A DNA stretch of 64,000 nucleotides. It comes from Streptomyces kaniharaensis (GTDB taxonomy: Bacteria; Actinomycetota; Actinomycetes; Streptomycetales; Streptomycetaceae). The notes beneath the pieces are model-generated. The model had not been told where the DNA came from. It saw nothing but the letters and a program-made list of their open reading frames with translations, and did not search any database. Shown here in pieces: positions 52,177-63,805 of the stretch. Location: positions 5,589,501-5,653,500 of the forward strand of contig NZ_WBOF01000001.1 of NCBI RefSeq assembly GCF_009569385.1, written 5' to 3'. The translations under genes and the position numbers were made by a program. Position 1 is the first letter of the stretch; the number at the start of each line of letters is the position of its first letter.

Positions 52177-52484
52177 CGGTGCTGGAGTTGTGCGGTCGGG
52201 GTCGGGGCCAGCGGGGTGGCGGCGACGGGCGGGGCCACCAGGCGCGGGTCCAGGACGAGGGCGTCGACGCCGAGCGGCGCGGTCAGCTCGCGCAGGGCGG
52301 GCTCGCCGAGTTCGACGTAGGCCTGGTCGGGCCCGAGCAGGGCGGTGAGTGCCTCGGGGGTGGTGAATCCGACGGCGCAGCGGCGGCCGTCGCGCAGGCG
52401 GAAGAGGCGGAGGGCGTCGGTGCTTCCGGAACCGCGGACGGACCGGTTGACGGTGACCGGAACGTGCCAGACGAAGCGGGCCAT
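52173..52484 (-). CDS. SAV_915-like protein
   Basis: A 103-residue protein. Its core RLRDGRRCAVGFTTPEALTALLGPDQAYVELGEPALRELTAPLGVDALVLDP matches the small SseB-related family named after SAV_915 of S. avermitilis. Function is unknown. ATG at 52484 follows GGGGAG with 7-base spacing. It heads a two-gene leftward unit with the AsnC-like protein. Confidence 0.6.
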   Translation of the reverse strand: MARFVWHVPVTVNRSVRGSGSTDALRLFRLRDGRRCAVGFTTPEALTALLGPDQAYVELGEPALRELTAPLGVDALVLDPRLVAPPVAATPLAPTPTAQLQHR

Positions 52485-52720
52485 GCGGGTGCTCCCCAAT
52501 GGGTGGTGGTGCCTGCCGGAAACTGCTTCCTCGAAGCTAGGCCGGGTCGGGCCCGCCGTCGCCGGTCCTGACGCAGCGTTGACCGAATGAGGTGGTGCCT
52601 TGACGCACTCCTGACGGGCGACTCACCCGATCGGACTACGCCACTCCCCATCACTCCCTAAACACCGCTTTCGAATGATAGTTTGCGTGATGATAGGGAA
52701 GTCGTGGGGGAAGGTTGCAG

Positions 52721-53140
52721 GTGCCTCAGTACTACTCGGTGGAACAGGTGGCCGAACTGCTCGGCCTGCACGTGCGCACCGTCCGCGGCTACATCCGCGA
52801 CGGGCGCCTCGCCGCGACCAGGATCGGCAAGCAGTACCGGATCGCCCGCGCGGACCTGGAGGCCCTCACCGGCGCCCCGGTCGCGGCACCGGCCGCCGCG
52901 CGCCGGCGCGCCGAGGTGTCGTCCGTCGTGCGGATCGAGGAGATCGACCGGGCGGCGGTGGACCGGTTGACCACCACCGTCATGGCGGCGATCGCCGGCC
53001 CGCGCGACGGCGGGCGGCCGCTGCACGTCGAGGCGGTCCACGACGAGGAGCACCGGACCCTGCGGCTGATCGTCCTCGGCGATCCGGCCGACACCGCCGC
53101 GCTGCTCACCATCGTCCACACGCTGACCAGGGAGAACTGA
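52721..53140 (+). CDS. Excisionase-type helix-turn-helix protein
   Basis: A 139-residue protein. Residues 1-50 form a MerR/excisionase-like DNA-binding domain (YYSVEQVAELLGLHVRTVRGYIRDGRLAATRIGKQYRI). The rest is a separate domain (VRIEEIDRAAVDRLTTTVMAAI, RTLRLIVLGDPADTAALL) that may sense a ligand. GTG at 52721 is preferred because GGGGGAAGG precedes it by 6 bases; TTG 52715 is possible. It is followed after one base by the DUF4180 gene, so they form a unit, and it probably regulates that unit. Confidence 0.75.
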   Translation: MPQYYSVEQVAELLGLHVRTVRGYIRDGRLAATRIGKQYRIARADLEALTGAPVAAPAAARRRAEVSSVVRIEEIDRAAVDRLTTTVMAAIAGPRDGGRPLHVEAVHDEEHRTLRLIVLGDPADTAALLTIVHTLTREN

Positions 53141-53141
53141 C

Positions 53142-53492
53142 ATGCTCGACCGCTCGATGATCCTCCGGCTGCCCGCCGAGGGCGCCCCGATCCGCACGGA
53201 GCGGGACGCGACGGACGTGATCGGCGACGCCTTCGGCCATGGCGCGCCCTGGGTGGTCGTCCCCGCAGCCCGGCTGCACCCGGACTTCTTCGTCCTGAGC
53301 ACCCGCGTCGCCGGTGGCATCGTCCAGAAGTTCGTCAACTACCGGGTTGGCCTCGTCGTCCTCGGGGACATCGCCGATCACGTGGCCGCGAGCAACGCCC
53401 TGCGTGACTTCGTCCGGGAGAGCAACCGCGGCAACCAGCTCTGGTTCCTGGCCGACGAGGCCGAGCTGGACGCCCGGTTCGCCACGGCCTGA
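53142..53492 (+). CDS. DUF4180 family protein
   Basis: A 116-residue protein covering one DUF4180 domain: RDATDVIGDAFGHGAPWVVVPAARLHPDFFVLSTRVAGGIVQKFVNYRVGLVVLGDI. The DUF4180 fold has no proven activity. ATG at 53142 begins one base after the helix-turn-helix gene; pairs of this kind recur in Streptomyces. Confidence 0.85.
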   Translation: MLDRSMILRLPAEGAPIRTERDATDVIGDAFGHGAPWVVVPAARLHPDFFVLSTRVAGGIVQKFVNYRVGLVVLGDIADHVAASNALRDFVRESNRGNQLWFLADEAELDARFATA

Positions 53493-53628
53493 CCGGCGCC
53501 CGCGGCTCCTCCGCTTGCCTCCCGGCCGCCCGGGGACCACGGTGGAACCGACCGCCGCTGCGCCCCCGGGCGCACTGGCGTGCGCTCCGGGGCGGGGGGA
53601 GGTGGAGCGAGGGGCCCGTGACGAGATA

Positions 53629-53642
53629 TCTTGACGTCAAGA
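53629..53642. promoter_or_regulatory. Perfect 14-bp palindrome in the icd promoter
   Basis: TCTTGACGTCAAGA, centred 33 bases before the icd start codon. It contains a TTGACG -35-like element, so a protein bound here would block or set icd transcription. The regulator is not known to me. Confidence 0.6.
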
Positions 53643-53668
53643 CGTTGGAGACGTGAAGCGGAGTACCG

Positions 53669-55891
<2,223 letters not shown>

Positions 55892-55912
55892 CCACAGCGG
55901 AGTTGACGCACC

Positions 55913-55951
55913 GGGCGGCCCCCGGGTCCCACCTGGACCCGGGGGCCGCCC
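55913..55951. terminator. Bidirectional terminator after icd
   Basis: A perfect 17-bp stem (55913-55929 and 55935-55951), 5-base loop, between icd and the convergent YdcF gene. Confidence 0.85.
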
Positions 55952-56036
55952 CGCGTCGTTCAGCAGCCGGGGCCACGGCGCCACCCCGGCTCGCTTCCGT
56001 CCGATCCCGACGGTCCGCAGCCGGGTGATCCAGATG

Positions 56037-56678
56037 TCACCGGGACAGGCCGAGGAGCACCCCGGCGCCGGTCAGCAGCAGCACGGCGGCGGCGTTCGCC
56101 GCCGGGTACGCCAGCGCCGTCCCGACCGCCTCCCGCAGCAGCGCGTACGGCCCGTGCGCGAGCAGCCCGTCCGCGCCGAGCACCCGGCCGGGGACGCCCG
56201 CCCGGCGCGCGGCGAGCGCGGAGCGGACGACGTGGAAGCCGTTGGTGACCACGGTGCACCGGTAGCCGGGCCGCTCGGCGGCCATCAGCGCCGCGCTGAA
56301 CCGCAGGTTCTCGGCCGTGTTCCCGGCCCGCTCCTCGCACCGGATCCGCTCCGCCGGGACGCCCCGGGCGGTCAGGTAACGCGCCATCGCGGAGGCCTCC
56401 GTGCAGTCCTCGTGCGAGCCCTTGCCGCCGGTGACGAGCAGCAGCGGCCCATGCCCGGCGGCCTCCTCGGCGGCGAGACGTTCCAGCGCCGCGTCCAGGC
56501 GGGCCGCCAGCGGCGGCGCGGGCTCGCAGCCGTCCAGCCCGCCGCCCAGCACGACCAGGTAGTCGGCGCCGGCCGGGACGGGCCGCCCGCGGTGGTGCAG
56601 CGCCCGGCCGAGGAAGCCGAGCAGCCACAGCAGGGCGTACCCGCCGAGCAGGACCGCGACGATCAGGAGGACGCGCAT
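56037..56678 (-). CDS. YdcF/DUF218 family membrane protein
   Basis: A 213-residue protein with one N-terminal helix (1-24), a DUF218 domain, and a C-terminal helix (about 192-211). DUF218 markers are ADYLVVLGGGLDG, LLVTGGKGSHEDCTEASAM, RCEERAGNTAENLRFSA and TVVTNGFHVVRS. Relatives act on or bind envelope intermediates; the reaction is not settled. It reads leftwards, downstream of the CtaG-like gene with a 92-base gap. Confidence 0.88.
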   Translation of the reverse strand: MRVLLIVAVLLGGYALLWLLGFLGRALHHRGRPVPAGADYLVVLGGGLDGCEPAPPLAARLDAALERLAAEEAAGHGPLLLVTGGKGSHEDCTEASAMARYLTARGVPAERIRCEERAGNTAENLRFSAALMAAERPGYRCTVVTNGFHVVRSALAARRAGVPGRVLGADGLLAHGPYALLREAVGTALAYPAANAAAVLLLTGAGVLLGLSR

Positions 56679-56770
56679 ACTTCTCCGAACGCATACGGCG
56701 GAACCCCCGTTCCGGGACGGTCAGGGACGGGGGTTCCTCGGGGGTTCGGTGGCGGGGAACGGCGCCGGGG

Positions 56771-57760
56771 TCAGCTCGCGTCGGCCGCCGGGCGCCGGCC
56801 GCGCTTGTCGAGCGACGCCAGGTAGGCGTTGTACGCCTCCAGCTCGGCGTCGCCGTTGCGCTCCTCGGCGCGGTCGGCGCGGCGGGCCTTGCGCTGCTCG
56901 GAGCCCATCCACTGGTAGACCAGCGCGATCAGCACGATCGCGGTCGGGATCTCGCCGAACGCCCAGGTGATGCCGCCGGCCAGCTTCTGGTCCGCGAGCA
57001 GGTCGGTGCCGGGCGGAGCGCCGTCCCTGGTGAAGGTGGTGACGAGCTGGTGGTTGGCCATCATCACGGCCACGCCGAAGAAGGCGTGGAACGGCATGCC
57101 CATGAACAGCTCGATGATCCGCATCACGTGGCCGGGGCGGTTCGGGCCCGGGTCCACGCCCATGATCGGCCAGAAGAACGCCAGGCCGGTGGCCAGGAAG
57201 TGCACCATCATGAAGATGTGCCCGGCGCGGTACTCCATGAGGAAGTCGAACAGCGGGGTGAAGTAGACCCCGTACAGGCTCGCGATGAACAGCGGGATGG
57301 TGAACGCCGGGTGCGAGATCACCTTGACGTAGCGGCTGTGCAGCAGCGCCACCAGCAGCTCGCGCGGCCCGCGCGGGCGTCCCTTGCCGGCCGGGCGGAG
57401 CGCGCGCAGGGCCAGCGTGATCGGGGCGCCGAGCAGCAGCAGGATCGGGGACAGCATGGAGAGCACCATGTGCTGGATCATGTGCGCGCTGAACAGCACC
57501 ATGCCGTAGTCGTTGAGCCCGCTGCAGGTGACGAAGGCCACCGAACCGATGCCGGTCGCCCAGCCGACCGTCCGGCCGATAGGCCAGCGGTCGCCGCGCC
57601 GGTACAGCCTGACCACGCCCGCCGCGTACAGCGCCAGGGCGACCAGGCAGCCGATCAGGAACACCCAGTCGGGAGACCAGGCCCAGACGCTGGAGAAGCT
57701 GAACGGGCCTAGCCGGGTCATCCCGCCGTGGTGGTGCATGCCTGACATTCCGTCGCCCAT
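56771..57760 (-). CDS. CtaG-type cytochrome c oxidase assembly protein
   Basis: A 329-residue protein with seven helices of the caa3_CtaG family, linked to copper delivery and aa3/caa3 oxidase assembly. The Met/His-rich start (MGDGMSGMHHHGGM) is suited to bind copper. Conserved histidines lie in SAHMIQHMVLSML and GHIFMMVHFLATG. Other oxidase genes are not in the window. ATG at 57760. It is divergent from the EEP gene. Confidence 0.9.
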   Translation of the reverse strand: MGDGMSGMHHHGGMTRLGPFSFSSVWAWSPDWVFLIGCLVALALYAAGVVRLYRRGDRWPIGRTVGWATGIGSVAFVTCSGLNDYGMVLFSAHMIQHMVLSMLSPILLLLGAPITLALRALRPAGKGRPRGPRELLVALLHSRYVKVISHPAFTIPLFIASLYGVYFTPLFDFLMEYRAGHIFMMVHFLATGLAFFWPIMGVDPGPNRPGHVMRIIELFMGMPFHAFFGVAVMMANHQLVTTFTRDGAPPGTDLLADQKLAGGITWAFGEIPTAIVLIALVYQWMGSEQRKARRADRAEERNGDAELEAYNAYLASLDKRGRRPAADAS

Positions 57761-57947
57761 CGGCGGGTCCTGCTTTCCGTCCTCGCGGCCCCTGGATGGG
57801 GTCCGGTTCGCCCGTTTTGCTTGGCATACAGCCTAGGTGGGCCTTACCTCGGGCCCCGCCCCGCCCCCTCCGTACGGGCGTGCCCCGTCCCCTCGCGACT
57901 TCCCGCGTTCGCCGGTTGCCCGGCGGGCCGGGCGGTAGCGTGCGCGG

Positions 57948-58853
57948 GTGACCACGACCCCGCGGGTGCGACTCGCGACCTTCAACGTGCTGCACGGCAG
58001 GCCGGTCCGGGCCGATGGCCGGCCGTCGCGCATGACCGATCTGCCCGCCCCGGAGCTGCCGCTCTGCGACGCCGTCGCCGCGCTGGACGCCGACGTGGTG
58101 GCGTTGCAGGAGGTCGACCGGCTCCAGGAGCGGTCGGGTCGGGTCGACCAGGCGCGGGCGGCCGCCCGGGCGGTGGCCGCCGCCGACTGGCGCTATGCCT
58201 CGGCGCTGCACGGCCACGCGATCCTCGGCCGGGGCTGGATCCTCGACCCGTCCGAGCCCGGGCTACGGGTGTACGGCCCCGACGACGCACGGCCGGACGG
58301 CGGCAGCCCCTCGCACGGCGTCGCGTTGCTGTCGCGGCTGCCGGTGCGCGGCTGGCGAGCCGTCCGGCTCGGCCCGGGCCCGTTCGCGGTGCCGCTGCGG
58401 ATACCCGGCAAGCGCGGCCTCGTCGTGACCCGCGACCGGCCGCGCGCGGCGCTGGCGGCCGTCCTGGAGGGGCGGCGGGGGCCGTTCACGGCGGTGGCGG
58501 CGCACCTGTCGACCGTGCCGGGGTGGAACGTCCGGCAGCTGCTCCTCCTGCGCCGCTGGATCGCCGACCTGCCCCGGCCGCACGTCCTGCTGGGCGACCT
58601 CAACCTGATCGGCGCGATCCCCCGGGTGGCCCTGAGCGCGGCGGAGCTGCTCACCCCCCTGTCCGACTCCGGTGCCCGGCAGGGGAGTTGGCGCGATACG
58701 GCCCGGCTCCGGACCTATCCCTCGCACCGTCCGGCGGTGCAGTTCGACCATGTCCTGGCGATCGGCGTCACACCGGACGGGACCGGCGCCGCGCGTGCCC
58801 CCAGGAGCCCGATATCGGACCACCGGCCGCTGGTGGTCGACCTGCCGCTGTGA
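57948..58853 (+). CDS. Endonuclease/exonuclease/phosphatase family protein
   Basis: A 301-residue cytoplasmic EEP-fold enzyme. Metal and catalytic blocks are RLATFNVLHGR, VVALQEVD, VAAHLSTVPGWNVRQL, VLLGDLNL and SDHRPLVVDL. The family includes DNases, sphingomyelinases and inositol phosphatases; no signal peptide is present, so a nucleic acid or phosphoester substrate inside the cell is likely. GTG at 57948. Confidence 0.85.
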   Translation: MTTTPRVRLATFNVLHGRPVRADGRPSRMTDLPAPELPLCDAVAALDADVVALQEVDRLQERSGRVDQARAAARAVAAADWRYASALHGHAILGRGWILDPSEPGLRVYGPDDARPDGGSPSHGVALLSRLPVRGWRAVRLGPGPFAVPLRIPGKRGLVVTRDRPRAALAAVLEGRRGPFTAVAAHLSTVPGWNVRQLLLLRRWIADLPRPHVLLGDLNLIGAIPRVALSAAELLTPLSDSGARQGSWRDTARLRTYPSHRPAVQFDHVLAIGVTPDGTGAARAPRSPISDHRPLVVDLPL

Positions 58854-58947
58854 CGGTGCGCCCCGACTCCGAGCGGGCTTCCACCGCCACCGCGCGACCC
58901 GGCCACCGTCGTCGGAGCCGCCGCTTCTCGCCGGCGTGCGCGAACCG

Positions 58948-59976
58948 CTACCCGGCGGGCCGCCGGTCCGCGGCCCCGGTGTCGGTGGCCGGGACGAGGG
59001 TGTTCTCGTTGGTGCGGCCGGCCGCGAAGTCGTCGACGTTCCGCGCCGTGGCGTCGATGATCTGGCCGACGGCGGTGCGGGTGAAGTACGCCTGGTGCGA
59101 GGTGACCAGGACCTGCGGGAACGTCACCAGGCGGGCCAGGACGTCGTCGGTGATGCCCTGGATGGACCGGTCGGTGAAGAAGACGCCGGTCTCCTCCTCG
59201 TACACGTCCAGGCCGACGCCGGACAGCCGCCCCGCGCGCAGGGTCTCGACCAGGGCCGCGCTGTCCACCAGGCCGCCGCGGCTGGAGTTCACCAGGATCG
59301 CGTCGTCCTTCATGCGGGCCAGCGCAGCCGCGTCGATCAGGTGGTGGGTGGCCGGCACCAGGGGTACGTGCAGGCTCACCAGGTCGGCGCGGGAGAGGAG
59401 TTCGGGCAGTTCGGTGTAGGCCATCCCGAGTTCCAGGCAGTCCGGGTTCGGGGCGATGTCCCAGCCGAGCAGCTCGGTGCCGAACCCGGAGGCGATCCGG
59501 GCGAAGCACGCGCCGATCTTGCCGGTGCCGATCACGCCGACGGTCATCCCGTGGACGTCCCGGCCGAGCAGCCCGTCGAGGCGGAAGTCGAACTCGCGGG
59601 AGCGGTTCGCCGCGCGGGTGAGCCGGCGGTTGACCGCGAGTGCCAGCGCCCACGCGTGCTCGGCGACGGCGTGGGGGCTGTAGTGGGAGACCCGGGCGAC
59701 GGTCAGGCCGAGGTCGGCGGCGGAGTCGAGGTCGATGTTGTTGAAGCCGGTGGAGCGCTGGGCGATCAGCTTGGTGCCGCCGGCCGCCAGGACGGCGAGC
59801 GTCTCGGCGTCCAGGACGGCGTTGACGCTGCTGCTGACGGCCGGGTGGCCGGCGGCGAGCGGGGCCGTGTCGTGGGTGAGGTCGACGGCCAGGCAGCGCA
59901 GTCCGTGCCGGCCGGCGAAGGCCCGTTCCAGCAGCGGCCGCTCGTCTGTCTGCACCCCGTACGCGAGGATCTCCAT
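58948..59976 (-). CDS. D-2-hydroxyacid dehydrogenase (D-lactate dehydrogenase type)
   Basis: A 342-residue NAD-dependent dehydrogenase. It has the substrate segment QRSTGFNNIDLDSAADLGL, the nucleotide fold VGVIGTGKIGACFARIA and the catalytic residues: Arg in NSSRGGLVD, Glu in VGLDVYEEE and His in TSHQAYFT. The ending segment FFTDRSIQGI is typical of D-lactate dehydrogenases that reduce pyruvate. ATG at 59976 follows GGAGGAAGGA. It lies 144 bases after phosphofructokinase in the same direction, a plausible fermentative link. Confidence 0.9.
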   Translation of the reverse strand: MEILAYGVQTDERPLLERAFAGRHGLRCLAVDLTHDTAPLAAGHPAVSSSVNAVLDAETLAVLAAGGTKLIAQRSTGFNNIDLDSAADLGLTVARVSHYSPHAVAEHAWALALAVNRRLTRAANRSREFDFRLDGLLGRDVHGMTVGVIGTGKIGACFARIASGFGTELLGWDIAPNPDCLELGMAYTELPELLSRADLVSLHVPLVPATHHLIDAAALARMKDDAILVNSSRGGLVDSAALVETLRAGRLSGVGLDVYEEETGVFFTDRSIQGITDDVLARLVTFPQVLVTSHQAYFTRTAVGQIIDATARNVDDFAAGRTNENTLVPATDTGAADRRPAG

Positions 59977-60061
59977 CGGCTGTCCTTCCTCCAGTGGCCG
60001 GCCGGCTCCCTCGGCCACGCTAGCCGGGCGGCCGTCGCAACGCCCGGCAGACGCACGAAGA

Positions 60062-60087
60062 CCCCCGGACCGTGGTGGGTCCGGGGG
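60062..60087 (-). terminator. Terminator of the phosphofructokinase gene
   Basis: A 10-bp stem (60062-60071 and 60078-60087) with a TCTT tract next on the minus strand, just past the stop codon. Confidence 0.7.
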
Positions 60088-60120
60088 CCTTGCGGCGGAG
60101 CGTGAGAGCCCGACGGGAGG

Positions 60121-61146
60121 TCAGATGACCGTCTCCGCCTCCAGGTAGCGCTCCTGCGGGACGGTCTTCAGCTCGGCGACCGCCTCGGCCAGCGGCACCA
60201 GGTTGATGTTGGTGCCCTGCAGCGCGGTGATGTGCCCGAAGGCGCCCTTGTGGACGGCCTCGACGGCGTGCCAGCCGAAGCGGGTGGCGAGCACGCGGTC
60301 GTACGCGGTCGGGGTGCCGCCGCGCTGGGTGTGGCCGAGGATCACCGGGCGGGCCTCCTTGCCGAGCCGGTGCTCCAGCTCGCGGGAGAGCTGGGTGGCG
60401 ATGCCGGTGAACCGCTCGTGGCCGTAGATGTCCTTGGTGCCCTCCTCCCAGTGCATGGTGCCGGGCTCGGGCTTGGCACCCTCGGCGCAGACCACGATGG
60501 CGAACTTCTTCTGCCGGTCGAAGCGCTCGCGGACGACGGCGGTCAGCTTCTCGATGTGGAACGGCCGCTCGGGGACGACGATGGCGTGCGCGCCGGCCGC
60601 CATGCCCGCGTTGAGCGCGATCCAGCCGGTGTGCCGGCCCATGACCTCGACGACCATGACGCGCTGGTGGGACTCGGCGGTGGTCTTCAGCCGGTCCAGC
60701 GCCTCGGTGGCGACCGAGACGGCGGTGTCGAAGCCGAAGGTCACGTCGGTGGCGGCGATGTCGTTGTCGATGGTCTTCGGCACGCCGACGATCGGCAGGC
60801 CCGCGTCGCTCATCAGCTTGGCGGCCTTCAGGGTGCCCTCGCCGCCGATCGGGATCACCGCGTCGAGGCCGAGGTCCGAGCAGTACTTCCTGGCGCGCTC
60901 GACGCCGTCGCGCAGGTGGCTCGGCTGCACCCGGGACGAGCCGAGGATCGTGCCGCCCTGGGCGAGGATGCCGCTCACCGAGTCCAGGGTCAGGGGGCGG
61001 TGGTGGCCCTCCAGGAAGCCGCGCCACCCGTCCTCGAACCCGATGATCTCGTCGCCGTGGTCGACCACCCCGCGGTGGACCACGGAGCGGATCACCGCGT
61101 TCAGGCCGGGGCAGTCACCGCCGCTGGTCAGGACTCCAATACGCAT
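60121..61146 (-). CDS. pfkA: 6-phosphofructokinase
   Basis: A 341-residue PFK catalysing fructose-6-phosphate phosphorylation. GGDCPGLN (9-16), the phosphate loop GGEGT (101-105), PKTIDND (123-129, catalytic Asp127) and MGRHTGWIAL are intact. Gly104 signals ATP use while Lys124 is a pyrophosphate-enzyme feature; the mix is typical of actinobacterial group III ATP-PFKs. ATG at 61146. Confidence 0.95.
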   Translation of the reverse strand: MRIGVLTSGGDCPGLNAVIRSVVHRGVVDHGDEIIGFEDGWRGFLEGHHRPLTLDSVSGILAQGGTILGSSRVQPSHLRDGVERARKYCSDLGLDAVIPIGGEGTLKAAKLMSDAGLPIVGVPKTIDNDIAATDVTFGFDTAVSVATEALDRLKTTAESHQRVMVVEVMGRHTGWIALNAGMAAGAHAIVVPERPFHIEKLTAVVRERFDRQKKFAIVVCAEGAKPEPGTMHWEEGTKDIYGHERFTGIATQLSRELEHRLGKEARPVILGHTQRGGTPTAYDRVLATRFGWHAVEAVHKGAFGHITALQGTNINLVPLAEAVAELKTVPQERYLEAETVI

Positions 61147-61506
61147 TGCTTTGCAACTCCCGAGCAGAACCGAGGAACGGCCGGACTACAGGCTGGGACG
61201 ACGAGCCGTCACCGTGGCGGTGTGCTTCCGAGCCGGGATGGCGCGGAACCGACCGTGGGGTGAAGGACCGGCCGAATCGGACGGAACGCCCGAAACGGCC
61301 GTGAAGTCGAGCATACGGCCCCTGGTCCGGCCGGGCAGGAGCCGACGCGGGAGCGGCGCCGTCGGCGCCCCCGCGCGGAAGTGCAGCCTGCTGCCCGAGG
61401 AGGGTGTGCAGCCGGCAGCCCCCATTGTCGTACGTCCCGGGCCGCCCGCGGACCGGGTGACCGCATCGCGGGCACCCGGCCGGGAGCAGAAGGCGGAAGG
61501 GGCGTA

Positions 61507-62235
61507 CTACGCGGGGCGCGTGGTCGCGGCGATGCGCTCGGCGCGCAGCGCGTCGTACCAGGTGGTGTCGGCCGGCGGCAGGGCGTTGACGTCCAGCGCC
61601 AGCTTGATCAGCATGTCGGCGACGGCGGGGTTGCGCGCCAGCACCGGGCCGTGCAGGTAGGTGCCGAAGACGGTGTCCCGCCAGGCGCCCTCGGTGCCGT
61701 CACCGGTGCCGTTGCCCCGGCCGACGGTGACGGTGGCGAACGGCTGGACGCCCTGGCCGAGGTGGGTGACGCCCTGGTGGTTCTCGAAGCCGGTCAGCTG
61801 CGGCAGGCCGAGCCGGGGGTCGACGTCCGCCAGCACGTCGCCGACGCAGCGGGCGCCCTCGCCGCGGGTGGTCCAGACGTCGAGCAGGCCGAGGCCCGGC
61901 TCGCGCTCGCCGAGGTCATTGACGAACTCGTGGCCCATGATCTGGAAGCCCGCGCAGACGCCGAAGATGATCGCGCCGTTCTCCGCGGCCCGGATCAGGC
62001 CGCTGTCGGCCCGCAGCCGCTCCGCGGCCAGCCGCTGCGGCCGGTCCTCGCCGCCGCCGATCAGGTAGATGTCCCCGCTGGTGGGGACCGCCTGGTCGGA
62101 GCGGACGTCGATCCGGGTCACGTTGAGATGGCGCTGGCGGGCCCGGCGCTCCACGACCAGGGCGTTGCCGCGGTCGCCGTAGGTGCTGAGCAGGTCCGGG
62201 TAGACCCAGACCACACGCAGGCTGCTCTCACTCAT
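61507..62235 (-). CDS. gatD: Lipid II isoglutaminyl synthase, glutaminase subunit GatD
   Basis: A 242-residue class I glutamine amidotransferase with nucleophile Cys94 (FGVCAGFQIMG) and His195 (GTYLHGP). It releases ammonia for MurT, which amidates the D-glutamate of lipid II. The opening VVWVYPDLLSTYGDRGN and the absence of cobalamin-pathway genes support GatD. It follows murT by 46 bases. ATG at 62235. Confidence 0.92.
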   Translation of the reverse strand: MSESSLRVVWVYPDLLSTYGDRGNALVVERRARQRHLNVTRIDVRSDQAVPTSGDIYLIGGGEDRPQRLAAERLRADSGLIRAAENGAIIFGVCAGFQIMGHEFVNDLGEREPGLGLLDVWTTRGEGARCVGDVLADVDPRLGLPQLTGFENHQGVTHLGQGVQPFATVTVGRGNGTGDGTEGAWRDTVFGTYLHGPVLARNPAVADMLIKLALDVNALPPADTTWYDALRAERIAATTRPA

Positions 62236-62281
62236 CCTCGAAGGCCTTCCGTCACGTTCAGATGGGGCTGCAGGCACGGCA

Positions 62282-63544
62282 TCAGCCGGCCACGACCTTC
62301 CGCAGCTGCTGGAAGGCGGTGTAGTTGGCGATGGCCTCGATCCGGCCGGGCGGGGCCATCCGGACGGCCTGCTCCAGCGTGTCCACCACGTGGAACTGCA
62401 GCCCGGCGACCTCCAGGCGGACGGCCAGGTCCAGCTTGCGCTGGCCCATCACGAACACCGGGTGCCCGGCGAGCCGCTCGTAGTCGACGTCCCACAGCCA
62501 GGAGGTGTCGGTGCCGTCGGCGTCGAGGGCGTTGACGGAGAGGATGACCGGGGCCGGCGGGCCGTCGATCAGCGAGAAGGTCTCCAGCCAGCCGGCCGGG
62601 TTCTTCGCCAGCAGCAGCCTTATGTCGCGGCCCTGGTACTGGACGACGTCGTAGCGGCCGGCCACCGCGGTGACCGACTGCATCCGCTCCAGCGCGACCT
62701 GCGGGGAGACGCCGAACACGGCGGCGACGGCGGCCGAGCTGGTGGCGTTGGCCAGGTTGGCGCGGCCGGGCAGCTGGAGCTGGATCGGCCAGGCGCCGCG
62801 CTGCGGGTCGATGACGTGGGTGCCCTGGAGCGCCCAGTGCGGGTTGGGGCGCCGGAAGCCGCACTCCTGGCAGAACCAGTCGTCGCCGGGGCGCTGCATC
62901 ACGCCGCCGCAGGCGGGGCAGGACCAGGCGTCCTCCTTCCAGGCCTGCCCGGCGGCCACCCAGACCACCTTCTTGCAGGACGAGGCGGCCCAGGTCACGA
63001 GCGGGTCGTCGGCGTTGGCGATGACGACGGCCTCGGTGTCCTGCAGGCCCTCGCGCCACTTCTCGGCCATCATGCGGGTCTCGGCGGCGCGGTCGAGCTG
63101 GTCGCGGGAGAGGTTGAGCAGGGCGATCGCCTTGGGACGGGTGTCGCGCGCGACGCCCGCCAGGTACTTCTCGTCGACCTCGATCACGCCGAAGCGGGCC
63201 TCCGAGCCGCCGGCGAGGGCGGAGGTGATGCCGGCCGGCATGTTGGCGCCCAGGGCGTTGGAGACCACCGGGCCGGCGGCGCGCAGCGCCTCGGCGATCA
63301 GGCGGGTGGTGGTGGTCTTGCCGTTGGTGGCGCTGACCAGCACCACGTCGAGGTGGTCGGCGAGGGTGGCGAGCAGATCGGGGTCGAGCCTGAGGGCGAC
63401 CTTGCCGCCGATCACCGAGCCGCTTCCGCGTCCGGCCTTGCGCGACACGGCGGCGGCGACCTTGCCGGCCGTGACCGCGATCTTGGCGCGGGCCGGCAGC
63501 GAGGCGTCGCGTGCGCCTGTGGGCTCCGATTCGGTGCCTGCCAT
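62282..63544 (-). CDS. murT: Lipid II isoglutaminyl synthase, ligase subunit MurT
   Basis: A 420-residue Mur-ligase-type ATP enzyme. P-loop SATNGKTTTT lies at 71-80. A four-cysteine zinc ribbon is formed by Cys209, Cys212, Cys225 and Cys228. The C-terminal domain holds WDVDYERL with the catalytic aspartate. With GatD it amidates D-glutamate in the peptidoglycan stem at the membrane. ATG at 63544. Confidence 0.93.
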   Translation of the reverse strand: MAGTESEPTGARDASLPARAKIAVTAGKVAAAVSRKAGRGSGSVIGGKVALRLDPDLLATLADHLDVVLVSATNGKTTTTRLIAEALRAAGPVVSNALGANMPAGITSALAGGSEARFGVIEVDEKYLAGVARDTRPKAIALLNLSRDQLDRAAETRMMAEKWREGLQDTEAVVIANADDPLVTWAASSCKKVVWVAAGQAWKEDAWSCPACGGVMQRPGDDWFCQECGFRRPNPHWALQGTHVIDPQRGAWPIQLQLPGRANLANATSSAAVAAVFGVSPQVALERMQSVTAVAGRYDVVQYQGRDIRLLLAKNPAGWLETFSLIDGPPAPVILSVNALDADGTDTSWLWDVDYERLAGHPVFVMGQRKLDLAVRLEVAGLQFHVVDTLEQAVRMAPPGRIEAIANYTAFQQLRKVVAG

Positions 63545-63805
63545 GCTCAGTGGTTCCTCCTTGCTGCGGCACCGCCCGGGGCCGGATAACGGGCCGTCGG
63601 GCGGCGGGGACGGGGCCAGCCTACCGACTCCGCCGGCCGGCTCCACGATCCGGACCCCGCACCGCCTGCTGCGACGCGCCCGGAGAGCCTGCCGCGGGCA
63701 CCCTGACGACTCGTCATGGAAGGCGGTGTACGGACGGGCCATGCGTCGCCGGGGACGCCGTCCGGGGGCCGGAGGGTTCCCGGTGAGAATGTCGTGAAGA
63801 AATGA

